A stretch of DNA of 64,000 bases from Verrucomicrobiota bacterium (GCA_003152315.1 PLZV01000025.1:1-64000); one strand, 5' to 3'; shown: positions 16,954-25,291, counted from the stretch's first letter. The notes: a model not told the origin generated them from the letters alone. A program made the numbers and translations.

Positions 16954-19900
16954 ATGAGTGCCAAGCAGAATCCTCCTCCGGACCTCTCGCTCTCCTTCGA
17001 CGTGGGACACAGTTCCATAGGCTGGGCCGTTCTGCAAACGAGCCCTGATGTGGAGATCAAAGGTTGTGGTGTGGTCATCTTCCGCGCTGACGATTGTCTA
17101 GCGAGTGCGCGTCGTGGATACCGGCGACAGCGGCGTCATATTCGCAGCACACGACAGCGTATCAAGCGAATGAAGGCGCTGTTGTTGCATCTCTGCGTTT
17201 TGACGCAAGCCCAACTGGACAAGCCCGGCTGCGCGTGGCCGTGGAAGTTGGCGGGGCGTGTTCTGGCGGGTGGCAAGACGCTAACCTGGCCTGAGCTTTG
17301 GGACGTGTTGCGCTGGTACGCGCACAATCGTGGCTACGACGGTAACCGGCGGTGGAGCGCCGGTGAGGCAGCCAATGAGAAGGAAGACCAAGAGAAAGTC
17401 CAGAACGCGCATGCATTGATGAGGGAACACGATAAGCAGACAATGGCTGAGACGTTCTGTGCGGTTTGCGGCATTGATCCGATGGGGGCGAAGTGTTCTT
17501 CCAATATTGATCCAGCGAAGAGGTTCAAAGCGAAGAATGCAGCATTCCCGCGTGGAATTGTGGAAGCCGAAGTCGCTCGTCTCCTTAGAACGCACTTCGG
17601 AAAGTTAAAAGGTGTGGATGAGAAGTTCGCCACGGCGATGTTCAGCGACTGGAGGGCTCTCTCGTGCCCAGCAATCAAACTGCCAATACGGTATCAAGGC
17701 GGGTTGTTGTTCGGCCAACTTGTGCCACGCTTCGACAATCGCATCATCTCCAAGTGTCCCATTACTGGCCAGAAAGTCCCGTCGCGGAACACCCGTGAAT
17801 TTCTCAGTTACCGGTGGGGCATGTTATTGGCAAATGTACGGGTGGCGCGATTGGCCGACCGTGAGTTGAAGCCTCTTACCGTCGAGGAGCGGAAGGAACT
17901 CGACAAGCTAATGCGGGCCGAAGGTAGCATGACCGCCAAACAGTTTACAGAAGCCGTGGAGAAAGTAGCTGGATCTATCCGCCACAATCTCTCCACGATG
18001 CTGATGCACCCAGATGCCAAGGACGCGTTGGTGCTCGACGCGGTGCAGGAATGTTTGACTACGGAAAAACCAATGCCGGTCAAAGCATTGTTCGCGGCAT
18101 TACCGACACGGATCCAGAAACGAGCACGCGGTCAGTTGCGGCGCGGCCAGTCATTCACGTTCGCCGCGCTCTACGAAGCAGCGAAGCAAGCCGAGGAATT
18201 AGTGGCAGCATTCGATGCCGCCGTACAACAACAACTCGATAAGGCTGCTGGTAAGGGACGAAAGAAGGATAAGCCATTAACACGCGACGAATTGTTAGCG
18301 AAGTCGTTGTCGGTACGCAAACTCAGTGGTCGCGCTGCCTATGCGCGCCCGATTCTCGTGCAGGCGTTCGCGGAAGTGATGAATGGTAAGCATCCGAAGG
18401 AAGAAGGTGGCTGTCTATTTGTGACGGAGAAAATGCGTGAAGCGCAATTAAACCGCACGCTTGCCCAACAGACCAACAACCACCTTGTCCGGCATCGCCT
18501 GTTGATTCTCGCGCGGGTACTGAAAGACATCATCGAGGAATATGCCGGCGGCGACAAGAAACGCGTAGGCAAGATGACCATCGAAGTAAATCGCGATCTC
18601 CGCGAGATGTCCGGCAAGACTGCAAAGGAAAAGGCGCAGGATCTCGGCTTGCGGCTTGCAAACTTCAAGAGTGTCGTCAAGAAACTCGAAGAAGCGTTTG
18701 AAGGAAAACAGATTCGCATTACACCGGGATTGATTCGAAAGGCTCGCATTGCCGAGGACATAGGCTGGGTGTGCCCTTATACTGGCGAGCACTATGATGC
18801 CTTTGATCTCCTGCACAAGAATGTTGACCTCGATCACATCATTCCGCGAGCAGATCGTCCGAGTAACTCCTTAGATTCATTAGTCGTGACGTTTCCAGAA
18901 GTCAACAGAATGAAGGGGAAGCGCACGGCGCTTGCTTTTATGAAAGAGGCAGAAACAAAGCAGGTCGAAGGACTACCTCGTTTGACACTGAAGTCACTCA
19001 ACCATTTTAAGGCGGACATCGAAGCATTGCGCCCCGGTTCCGACCCGCGTAAAGCAAAAAGGCGTGGTGCGGTGACTGGACCGATTGACGATGATTTACG
19101 CCGTTGGAAACGCAAGGAGCTTTTGCTAAAGGTTGAGAAATGGGATGGTGGTGATTTTCTCCCTGCGGACTTAACCGTCACATCGCAACTGGTGCGGTTG
19201 GGCGCGCAGGCACTCAAGCGCGAGTTTATAGATTTGGAAGAACCTCCGGTGACCGTCTCGTTACCGGGTGCTGTCACCGGTGAAGTTCGCAAGGCGTGGG
19301 ATGTTCTTGGTTGTCTGAGCAAGGCGTGTCCAGAAGTACTCGATGCTGAAGGTAAAGTGAAGACCAAGACAGAAATTCGTGACATCACGCACCTGCACCA
19401 CGCTCTTGATGCGTGTGTAATCGGTTTGGCGGCGCATTTCATTCCGAATAGGGGGCGCGTGTGGGAGCTGATCACCAAGCGCAGACTAACGGCTGCTGAG
19501 CAAAGCGAACTTGTCGCCTTGAAGGTATTCACTCCAGAGTCGCATGGAGAGGTTCGGCTTAATGACTTGAAGCCGGAGCGGAAGGAGCAAATCCGCCAAC
19601 GTCTGGCCGAGAGGCGCGTTGTGCAGCATATTCCGAAGCGGATTACCGGTTTGCGTGTTGAACAAAACACCTGGCGTGTGCAAAGCATTGAGGATGGCGA
19701 TGTGACCCTTACGCAGCGCATTCGTCAGCCGGATGGGAAGCGTCCACGGAAACAGGTCATACAGCGATCTGGCAAACTTATCGGATTAGAGCCTGGTAAG
19801 TTGCAAACACTCAAAGGCGCATTGGTTATTGGCGAAAATTTCGGAGTTGCACTTGACCCGACGCCGACTGTGATTCATTTCCACAAGGTTTGGTCGCGCT

Positions 19901-20226
19901 TGCGGGAATTGAAGAAGGTAAACGGCGGCAAAATGCCACGTGTCTTGCGAAATGGTCATTTGATACGCGTGTCTGAAGGGTCGCGGGCTGGGCTCTGGCG
20001 GGTTACTTCAATCAAACAGACGGAAGCATATGGTTTGGCTCTTGATCTGGCTTATCCAGATAGTGTGGGCTTAAGTCGTCCGAATGCTCCTATATTACAA
20101 CTACAAGCTGAAGGGTTGGCGATTGTTGGCACTTCTCTGACAGGATTCGACGCGTCGGCTGTTATGTACGCTGCCATCAAGCGTCGCCCTCGCAAACTTA
20201 AAACAGAGCAATCGGAATCGTCGTAA
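16954..20226 (+). CDS. cas9: CRISPR-associated endonuclease Cas9, compact type II-C
   Basis: 1090-aa RNA-guided DNA endonuclease. RuvC-I is LSFDVGHSSIGWAVL with catalytic D16. The arginine-rich bridge helix (RRGYRRQRRHIRSTRQRIKRM) follows at ~50-75. RuvC-II is MTIEVNRDL with E544. The HNH domain has VDLDHIIPR with H628 and NRMKGKRTA. RuvC-III is HLHHALDACV with H816 and D819. The C-terminal ~230 residues form the wedge/PAM-interacting region. All catalytic residues are intact. Blocks such as LRWYAHNRGYD, LFGQLVPRFDNRIIS and TGEVRKAWDVLG match, from memory, Akkermansia muciniphila Cas9. Absence of csn2 and cas4 plus the small size indicate type II-C. No clean Shine-Dalgarno is visible; the tracrRNA is divergent just upstream. 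Confidence 0.97.
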   Translation: MSAKQNPPPDLSLSFDVGHSSIGWAVLQTSPDVEIKGCGVVIFRADDCLASARRGYRRQRRHIRSTRQRIKRMKALLLHLCVLTQAQLDKPGCAWPWKLAGRVLAGGKTLTWPELWDVLRWYAHNRGYDGNRRWSAGEAANEKEDQEKVQNAHALMREHDKQTMAETFCAVCGIDPMGAKCSSNIDPAKRFKAKNAAFPRGIVEAEVARLLRTHFGKLKGVDEKFATAMFSDWRALSCPAIKLPIRYQGGLLFGQLVPRFDNRIISKCPITGQKVPSRNTREFLSYRWGMLLANVRVARLADRELKPLTVEERKELDKLMRAEGSMTAKQFTEAVEKVAGSIRHNLSTMLMHPDAKDALVLDAVQECLTTEKPMPVKALFAALPTRIQKRARGQLRRGQSFTFAALYEAAKQAEELVAAFDAAVQQQLDKAAGKGRKKDKPLTRDELLAKSLSVRKLSGRAAYARPILVQAFAEVMNGKHPKEEGGCLFVTEKMREAQLNRTLAQQTNNHLVRHRLLILARVLKDIIEEYAGGDKKRVGKMTIEVNRDLREMSGKTAKEKAQDLGLRLANFKSVVKKLEEAFEGKQIRITPGLIRKARIAEDIGWVCPYTGEHYDAFDLLHKNVDLDHIIPRADRPSNSLDSLVVTFPEVNRMKGKRTALAFMKEAETKQVEGLPRLTLKSLNHFKADIEALRPGSDPRKAKRRGAVTGPIDDDLRRWKRKELLLKVEKWDGGDFLPADLTVTSQLVRLGAQALKREFIDLEEPPVTVSLPGAVTGEVRKAWDVLGCLSKACPEVLDAEGKVKTKTEIRDITHLHHALDACVIGLAAHFIPNRGRVWELITKRRLTAAEQSELVALKVFTPESHGEVRLNDLKPERKEQIRQRLAERRVVQHIPKRITGLRVEQNTWRVQSIEDGDVTLTQRIRQPDGKRPRKQVIQRSGKLIGLEPGKLQTLKGALVIGENFGVALDPTPTVIHFHKVWSRLRELKKVNGGKMPRVLRNGHLIRVSEGSRAGLWRVTSIKQTEAYGLALDLAYPDSVGLSRPNAPILQLQAEGLAIVGTSLTGFDASAVMYAAIKRRPRKLKTEQSESS

Positions 20227-20244
20227 GTCCGTAGTCATTAAAGC

Positions 20245-20261
20245 TGGCACGATTCTGGCAT
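20245..20261 (+). promoter_or_regulatory. Sigma-54-like promoter between cas9 and cas1
   Basis: TGGCACG-N4-TGGCA matches the -24/-12 consensus TGGCACG-N4-TTGCA with one mismatch and keeps the invariant GG and GC exactly 10 nt apart. It lies in the 60-nt cas9-cas1 gap, with the expected start site about 15 nt before the cas1 ATG. Functional use is inferred. Confidence 0.4.
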
Positions 20262-20286
20262 CAATACGGCATGAGAAGTTGCGCTC

Positions 20287-21204
20287 ATGTCGTATCACAT
20301 CATTAGCATCGATAGCCCACAGTGCTCGATCAGTTGTCGCGACGGGCAGTTGACGTGTAAGTCCGCCGACGGCGAGAAGAGCGTGCCGTTGGAAGACGTC
20401 GCTTCCATTATCATCAATAGTTTCTCGGCGTCGATTCACAGCCAGTTGATCGTGGAGGCCGCGAAGCACGGTGTGGCGTTGATCATTTGTGAATCGTTCA
20501 AGCCCATCAGTCTTTTGCTGCCAGCCAATCGATCCACGGACACGCTCTTGTGTCGCGCGCAGGTTTCGTTGACCGAGGAAGTTCGGATGCAGCTTTGGCG
20601 AAAGACTTTCGACGCCAAGTGTCAGAATCAATTCTCCCTGGCTCAGCACACTGTGCCAAACGATGAACGGTTGGAGGTTCTTCGCAGTACCGCCTTCGGC
20701 AAGAAGGATCACAAGGAGGCGATCTGTGCGCGGATGTTCTGGCAAATGTTTGGTCGGAGCTTGAATAATCCTGATTTTCAGCGCGACCGCGAGAGTGGCG
20801 GGCTGAATGATTTGCTGAATTACGGTTACGCCGTGCTGCTGTCCACAATCCTGCAGAAGCTGTTTGGCGTGGGGCTTGATCCGACGTTCGGCATCTCGCA
20901 CGCTCCGCGTGAGCGCAGCACGCCGTTGGCGTATGACCTCATGGAGCCGTTTCGTCCGTGTGTGGATTGGCGAGTGTATCAGTGGGCGAAGGAACATCCC
21001 GATCCGAAGGATTGGCAGGTCAGTAAAGAGTTTCGCCAATGGGTCACCAAATTCCCCTTGCAGCGCGTGGAGTATTTGGATTTGACGCTGGAGGTGCAAG
21101 GTTGCATCGAAGGGGTCGTGCGCGGTTTTCGACGCGCCGTGTTGTATAAGCAGCCGCGACTTTATAAACCATGGACACCGAGAAATTCAAAATGGGCTGG
21201 CTAG
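20287..21204 (+). CDS. cas1: CRISPR integrase Cas1 (type II)
   Basis: 305 aa, metal-dependent integrase that with Cas2 inserts new spacers. The N-terminal beta-strand domain contains SIDSPQCSISCRDGQLTC, as in type II Cas1 proteins. In the helical catalytic domain the acidic residue of KKDHKEAICARMFW, the histidine of FGISHAPRERS and the acidic residues of LAYDLMEPFRP form the expected E-H-D/E site. It follows cas9 by 60 nt and overlaps cas2 by 34 nt, as in other minimal three-gene type II-C operons. Nothing looks truncated. Confidence 0.95.
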   Translation: MSYHIISIDSPQCSISCRDGQLTCKSADGEKSVPLEDVASIIINSFSASIHSQLIVEAAKHGVALIICESFKPISLLLPANRSTDTLLCRAQVSLTEEVRMQLWRKTFDAKCQNQFSLAQHTVPNDERLEVLRSTAFGKKDHKEAICARMFWQMFGRSLNNPDFQRDRESGGLNDLLNYGYAVLLSTILQKLFGVGLDPTFGISHAPRERSTPLAYDLMEPFRPCVDWRVYQWAKEHPDPKDWQVSKEFRQWVTKFPLQRVEYLDLTLEVQGCIEGVVRGFRRAVLYKQPRLYKPWTPRNSKWAG

Positions 21205-21506
21205 TCGTTGCGTTCGATCTGCCCGTGATGAGCCGGGAGCAGCGGAAACGCGCCGCCGGTTTCAGAAACTTCCTGATCGACGATGGCTACCAAATGATTC
21301 AGTACAGCGTTTATGCGCGGGCGTGCGTGACGTTTGCCCGGCAGGAGACACACTTGGGCCGGGTGAAGCAGAACCTTCCCGAAGAAGGCAGTGTCCGGGC
21401 ACTCTTTGTGACCCGCGCCCAATGGGAACGATCCTTCGTTATTCAGGGTTCCCCCGCTTCGGCAACCGAGGCGGAGGAGATGCCTGAACAAATCCAGCTT
21501 TGGTAA
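21171..21506 (+). CDS. cas2: CRISPR-associated protein Cas2
   Basis: 111 aa, the small ferredoxin-fold partner of Cas1 in spacer integration. It has the N-terminal strand GWLVVAFDLPV with the conserved Asp, then SREQRKRAAGFRNFLIDDGY and QYSVYAR, typical of type II Cas2. The ATG at 21171 lies within cas1; an internal ATG at 21192 (MGWLVV) is an alternative start. The stop is 31 nt before the first CRISPR repeat. Confidence 0.94.
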   Translation: MDTEKFKMGWLVVAFDLPVMSREQRKRAAGFRNFLIDDGYQMIQYSVYARACVTFARQETHLGRVKQNLPEEGSVRALFVTRAQWERSFVIQGSPASATEAEEMPEQIQLW

Positions 21507-21537
21507 AGCCCGTATGCCGCGGGCCTTACAATCGGCC

Positions 21538-22363
21538 AGTATGCCCCCGCCGATTTAGGAATCAAGGCAAAGCCCGAACTCCACAGTGGCGAAACGGAGC
21601 GGCAGTATGCCCCCGCCGATTTAGGAATCAAGGCAAAGCGATCCCTTCGTCCACCGACATCGGTCGGGTAGTATGCCCCCGCCGATTTAGGAATCAAGGC
21701 AAAGCACGGCCATGCCGGTGCGTTCGCTCAGATGAAGTATGCCCCCGCCGATTTAGGAATCAAGGCAAAGCAAGGGCATATCGAGACACTTCAACGAGAT
21801 CAGTATGCCCCCGCCGATTTAGGAATCAAGGCAAAGCTGGCCCACGACTGGCCCGGGAACATCCGCGAGTATGCCCCCGCCGATTTAGGAATCAAGGCAA
21901 AGCATCACTCATCCCCGGGTTGGCCCGGGCAAAGTATGCCCCCGCCGATTTAGGAATCAAGGCAAAGCAACAACTCAATGATCGCGATGCTGACTGCCAG
22001 TATGCCCCCGCCGATTTAGGAATCAAGGCAAAGCAACCCAAACCCACAACCGAAAGAAAGCGCAGTATGCCCCCGCCGATTTAGGAATCAAGGCAAAGCT
22101 GGCGGCACCAGCGATTCGGTTTCCAGTCCAGTATGCCCCCGCCGATTTAGGAATCAAGGCAAAGCCGCGGTTCTTGGCGGTGGCGGATGTGCGAGAGTAT
22201 GCCCCCGCCGATTTAGGAATCAAGGCAAAGCAACAGCTCAATGATCGCGATGCTGACTGCCAGTATGCCCCCGCCGATTTAGGAATCAAGGCAAAGCTCA
22301 ACCAATGGAGCATGACGAGAGATTGCCAGTATGCCCCCGCCGATTTAGGAATCAAGGCAAAGC
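21538..22363 (-). CRISPR. CRISPR array, 13 identical 36-nt repeats, 12 spacers
   Basis: On the plus strand the repeat begins AGTATGCCCCCGCCGATT and ends GAATCAAGGCAAAGC. Repeats start at 21538, 21604, 21670, 21736, 21802, 21868, 21933, 21999, 22064, 22130, 22196, 22262 and 22328; no repeat variant is seen. Spacers are 30 nt except two of 29 nt (21904-21932, 22035-22063). Because the tracrRNA anti-repeat is on the minus strand, the crRNA repeat must be the minus-strand version (starting GCTTTGCCTTGATTCC, ending CATACT), so the array runs towards the cas genes. Spacers 7 and 11 differ at one base. All intact repeats suggest a young or active array. Confidence 0.98.
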
Positions 22364-22463
22364 GCTCGGCCTGTGCCCAACGCGTGCGACTGCGGTGGGG
22401 GGCTGCGTTGTTCCGCGAATTTTTCTTGAAATGGGTGTCGGAAGGCGGTTGGCGCAACTGCGA
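22364..22463 (-). promoter_or_regulatory. Probable leader side of the CRISPR array
   Basis: If the array is transcribed on the minus strand, the leader lies here, at the cas-distal end. The stretch includes an AT-rich block (GAATTTTTCTTGAAATG on the plus strand) about 60 nt from the first repeat. No clear promoter is visible. The opposite flank next to cas2 has only a faint repeat-end resemblance (GGTAAAGC). Confidence 0.35.
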
Positions 22464-22549
22464 CTAAAACGCGGCCTTGAGCCCCTTGCGATAACGGTCA
22501 AACGCCTTGCGGCCGGCGCGCGTCTCCCACGCGGATTGTTTGCCGGGCA
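22464..22549 (-). pseudogene. Truncated second copy of the winged-helix regulator C-terminus
   Basis: The minus strand encodes RAGRKAFDRYRKGLKAAF then a stop, nearly identical to the last 18 residues of the regulator at 23378-23674 (RAGRTAFDRYRKGLKAAF). The upstream sequence diverges (GKQSAWET), so only a ~28-codon remnant remains between the CRISPR array and the prepilin-like gene. Confidence 0.7.
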
Positions 22550-22558
22550 GGGGACGGT

Positions 22559-23230
22559 TCACTGCGCGTCGAGAAATGGGAACGCGTTGGTGCCGCTTCC
22601 GTCGTCGATGTTGAAGCTGAAACCGACAAGGATGTAGCGCGCGGAGCCATCGGCATACAACACGTTGAGACCATCGGCATGGTTTTTCACGCCCGTTAGC
22701 GACTGAAAGTAGTCGGCTATCAATGAGACGTCCGCCGATGCGCCGAGGAGAACCGGCGCGCCGTCCGGCGGCCCGCGGAAAAAATAACTGCTCTGACAGG
22801 TTTGGCCGGGGACGCCGAAGTTTTGGTGGCCATACGTCGGATCGTTATAGGCGTTGACCTTGGCACTGGGGCAATAGAAGACCTTCGGATCGCCCGGTAG
22901 ATACCCTTTTCCGACGAGAGAAGCATAATGCCCGTACGCGGCGCCGTCCCAGAGAACATTGCCACTGTCGTCCGCCGTGAGCGGCATCCTTGTGTAGTCG
23001 TTGACATACATGTGGGTGGCCTGGCCGATCTGGCGCAGATTGTTGAGGCAGGTGGCGCGTCGGCCTCTCTCTCGAGAGGCCCCGAGCGTGGGCAGGAGCA
23101 GGGCCGCGAGCAGGCCGATGATGGCGATGACGACGAGCAATTCGATTAGCGTGAACGCGCAGAGACGCCGGTCGCGGCCGGCCAAACGCCCGTGAGGCAT
23201 TGAGGAAAGTTGTTTGGAGGGACGCTTCAT
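22559..23230 (-). CDS. Type IV/II prepilin-like protein, PVC H-X9-DG type
   Basis: 223 aa. A basic leader is followed by the prepilin cleavage/hydrophobic helix [23 protein letters not shown], then [20 protein letters not shown], which is the standard start of the very abundant verrucomicrobial and planctomycetal pseudopilin-like proteins. The C-terminal half has the [14 protein letters not shown] motif (DG type). It would be processed by a prepilin peptidase and assembled or exported by a type II/IV machinery encoded elsewhere. The start ATG at 23230 has no strong RBS. Confidence 0.88.
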   Translation of the reverse strand: MKRPSKQLSSMPHGRLAGRDRRLCAFTLIELLVVIAIIGLLAALLLPTLGASRERGRRATCLNNLRQIGQATHMYVNDYTRMPLTADDSGNVLWDGAAYGHYASLVGKGYLPGDPKVFYCPSAKVNAYNDPTYGHQNFGVPGQTCQSSYFFRGPPDGAPVLLGASADVSLIADYFQSLTGVKNHADGLNVLYADGSARYILVGFSFNIDDGSGTNAFPFLDAQ

Positions 23231-23377
23231 TATTCGTAATATAGCTGACGACCCGATGTTTCGTGGATGATTTGCGCGCTGCGACCATTCAGCCTGACGA
23301 GCACTGATAATCTCACCTGTGGCATTGCTGGCAAGCCGATTCTGAGGCTTTGGCTTCGCGCCAACCGGAACGCGCTG

Positions 23378-23674
23378 CTAGAACGCGGCCTTCAGTCCCT
23401 TGCGATACCGGTCGAACGCCGTGCGGCCGGCGCGGGTCAGGCGCAGAATTGTCTGGGGGACTTTGCCGCGATACGTCTTTTCAATTTCGACGTAGCCGGC
23501 TTCCTCCAACCGAGAGAGGTGGCTGGACAGGTTGCCTTTGTTCATCTCGGTTTCGTGCAGGAGGTAAAGGAAGTCGCATTCCTCCACGGCCCCGAGCAGG
23601 ACAAAGATCATCAGCCGACCGGGTTCGTGGATGACCCGGTCCAATTCGGAAATGGCTCGCAGTTGCTCGTTCAT
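23378..23674 (-). CDS. Winged-helix transcriptional regulator (ArsR/MarR-like)
   Basis: 98 aa starting at MNEQLRAISELDRVIHEPGR; the longer ORF-track start overlaps the preceding gene in another frame. The recognition region is LLHETEMNKGNLSSHLSRLEEAGYVEIEKTYRGKVPQTILRLT, typical of the short one-domain winged-helix regulators that pair with a membrane protein. Its ATG overlaps the stop of the upstream membrane gene (ATGA), so both are co-translated. It probably represses its own operon through the palindromes at 24319-24350. Confidence 0.88.
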   Translation of the reverse strand: MNEQLRAISELDRVIHEPGRLMIFVLLGAVEECDFLYLLHETEMNKGNLSSHLSRLEEAGYVEIEKTYRGKVPQTILRLTRAGRTAFDRYRKGLKAAF

Positions 23675-24318
23675 TCGGTTGTCGGGGCGGGCGGTTGTGT
23701 GTGCCGAATGTACAAATACAGAGTGGCCGCGCCGGACCCAAGCCACGTAAGACCAAGGAACAAACCCACAGGCCGCCCCAACTCCGCAATATCCCCGGGG
23801 CCGATGAGACCAATCGCGAGAAGCCCGAGCGCCATGAAGAATAATACCAGCCATTTCCACGGGTGGTGCCTCTCCATGCGGTAGATCCAGAACGCGTACA
23901 CCGGCACCCAGACGGCCAAGTAGCACATTCGTTGAAGGCTTATCCAATCGTGTCGCCTTGTGACTTCCATCAAGCAGACACAACCGGCCCCAAAAGCGGG
24001 GGCTGCGACGAAAGAGATCCACCGGGACTTTCTGTCACGGCGGTAGGCGACATACCCGGTGCGCGGCCAGGTAATGTGTTTCTTGATGGCTTTGGCGTTC
24101 CAGTATATGAGACCCAGCATCGCGCCCACGCCGCCGTTGAAGAGGAGCAAGAAACCGACGGGATGGTGCTTCCCGCTCCAACTCTCCGGCAGGACGCCCC
24201 ACAGGTAGCTCAGCAGGGCAAAGCCCAGCACCATCAGCCCCAGACTCATCTCGCCGGTCCCGTCGATATTGTCGTATTGCTTGGGTCGGCTCATGTAAGT
24301 TTGAAGTTCAGCTTTCAT
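23671..24318 (-). CDS. Multi-pass membrane protein paired with winged-helix regulator
   Basis: About 215 aa starting MKAELQTYMSRPKQYDNIDGTG, with six or so hydrophobic segments (SLGLMVLGFALLSYLWGVLP; VGFLLLFNGGVGAMLGLIYW; WKWLVLFFMALGLLAIGLIG and others). I chose the ATG at 24318 because the longer ORF-track start would run through the operator and is out of character. The family is not recognised by name, but membrane protein plus small winged-helix regulator pairs are common. It is the first gene of the operon. Confidence 0.78.
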   Translation of the reverse strand: MKAELQTYMSRPKQYDNIDGTGEMSLGLMVLGFALLSYLWGVLPESWSGKHHPVGFLLLFNGGVGAMLGLIYWNAKAIKKHITWPRTGYVAYRRDRKSRWISFVAAPAFGAGCVCLMEVTRRHDWISLQRMCYLAVWVPVYAFWIYRMERHHPWKWLVLFFMALGLLAIGLIGPGDIAELGRPVGLFLGLTWLGSGAATLYLYIRHTQPPAPTTE

Positions 24319-24350
24319 ACATACTAGTTTGCAGCACAAACTAGTTTGTG
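24319..24350. promoter_or_regulatory. Putative operator: tandem CTAG-centred palindromes
   Basis: A perfect 16-bp palindrome CACAAACTAGTTTGTG (24335-24350) and a second imperfect one ACATACTAGTTTG (24319-24331), with centres 17 bp apart, sit immediately upstream of the start codon of the membrane protein/regulator operon. The arrangement suits autoregulation by the winged-helix protein. Confidence 0.6.
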
Positions 24351-24421
24351 TCAAGGTCATTTCTCGAAATATATTTGAGTGCGACCGAGCGGGAGGGGCT
24401 TTGTCGGCCGGTCTGGGTGCG

Positions 24422-25291
24422 TTACTTTCCAGCGGTCGCCGAAGTATTTTCTTCGCGGCGGAATTGCTCGAAACCGAAATCGAAAAGCGCTTTGGCATCG
24501 GTCCATTTATTCGCGCTATGCAACAGGATCAGATGTAATTCGTGGCCGTCGCGGGTGGCCGACGCGGCAAAGGTGTGCCGGGAGCGGAGCGTCCAGCCCG
24601 TCTTGGCCGGCCCCATGCCGGGATAAACGCCCAGGAGCTTGTTGTGGTTCTTCAGCGTTTGCACGGCGGCGGCGGTCCTGAGCGCAAGTCTGGGCGTCCG
24701 ACAGATTTCTCGCAATTCCGGCACCGCCATCGCGGCCTGGAAGATCTTTAACAAGTCGAGGGCGGTCGTCACCTGGCCCGGTGCGGGCAGGCCGTTCGGG
24801 TTTAGGAACAAGCTGTTGGTGCAGCCCAGCTCGCGGGCGCGGGCGTTCATCAGCGCGACAAACTTTTCCACCGAACCGCCCGTGTGCCGCGCCAGCGCCA
24901 GGGCGGAATCGTTGTCCGAGCCGATGAGGAGGGATTGCACCAGGGTCCTGACCGGGACGGTCTCCCCGGTTTGCAAGGGAATGCGGCTGGGTTCGACGAG
25001 CGTGTCGGCCTGCTCGATGACGACTTTGCCATCGAGGTGCGTTCGCTCATAGACCAGCAGCGCCGTCAGCAACTTGAGAGTGCTCGCCGGCGGCAAGGGC
25101 TCGGTGGGATTCCGGCTGAACAAGACCCTACCGCTACTGGCATCCACCAGCAGCGCGCTGCGGGCCTGCACTTGTTGGTTGAGCGACGCGAGGGAATTGG
25201 GCTGGGTTGCCGCCTCGGCCAACGGCAATTGCAGAAGCAGGAGTGCACTGGCAACAATACGGCGCATTCGGCGCCTGGTGATGGTCCCCAT
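24422..25291 (-). CDS. D-alanyl-D-alanine carboxypeptidase (penicillin-binding protein, peptidase S11)
   Basis: About 289 aa starting MGTITRRRMRRIVASALLLL, with a signal peptide ending near LAEAA. The active-site motifs are in order: SxxK as PASTLKLL (S70, K73), SxN as GSDNDSA, and KTG as AKTGWTLRS. This is the DacA/DacB-type S11 fold that trims the terminal D-Ala of peptidoglycan stem peptides in the periplasm. There is no C-terminal amphipathic anchor or PBP5 C-domain, so it is the short form. Upstream in-frame codons back to 25582 look non-coding. Confidence 0.9.
   Translation of the reverse strand: MGTITRRRMRRIVASALLLLQLPLAEAATQPNSLASLNQQVQARSALLVDASSGRVLFSRNPTEPLPPASTLKLLTALLVYERTHLDGKVVIEQADTLVEPSRIPLQTGETVPVRTLVQSLLIGSDNDSALALARHTGGSVEKFVALMNARARELGCTNSLFLNPNGLPAPGQVTTALDLLKIFQAAMAVPELREICRTPRLALRTAAAVQTLKNHNKLLGVYPGMGPAKTGWTLRSRHTFAASATRDGHELHLILLHSANKWTDAKALFDFGFEQFRREENTSATAGK

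Noticed and set aside
21500-21537. Degenerate 14th repeat between cas2 and the array
   Set aside because: Only GGTAAAGC resembles the repeat end, and it overlaps the cas2 stop; too short to claim.
21500-22467. ORFs across the CRISPR array with a repeated YAPADLGIKAK peptide
   Set aside because: The peptide is only the translation of the CRISPR repeat; both strands give such frames because the repeat lacks stops. Not a repeat protein.
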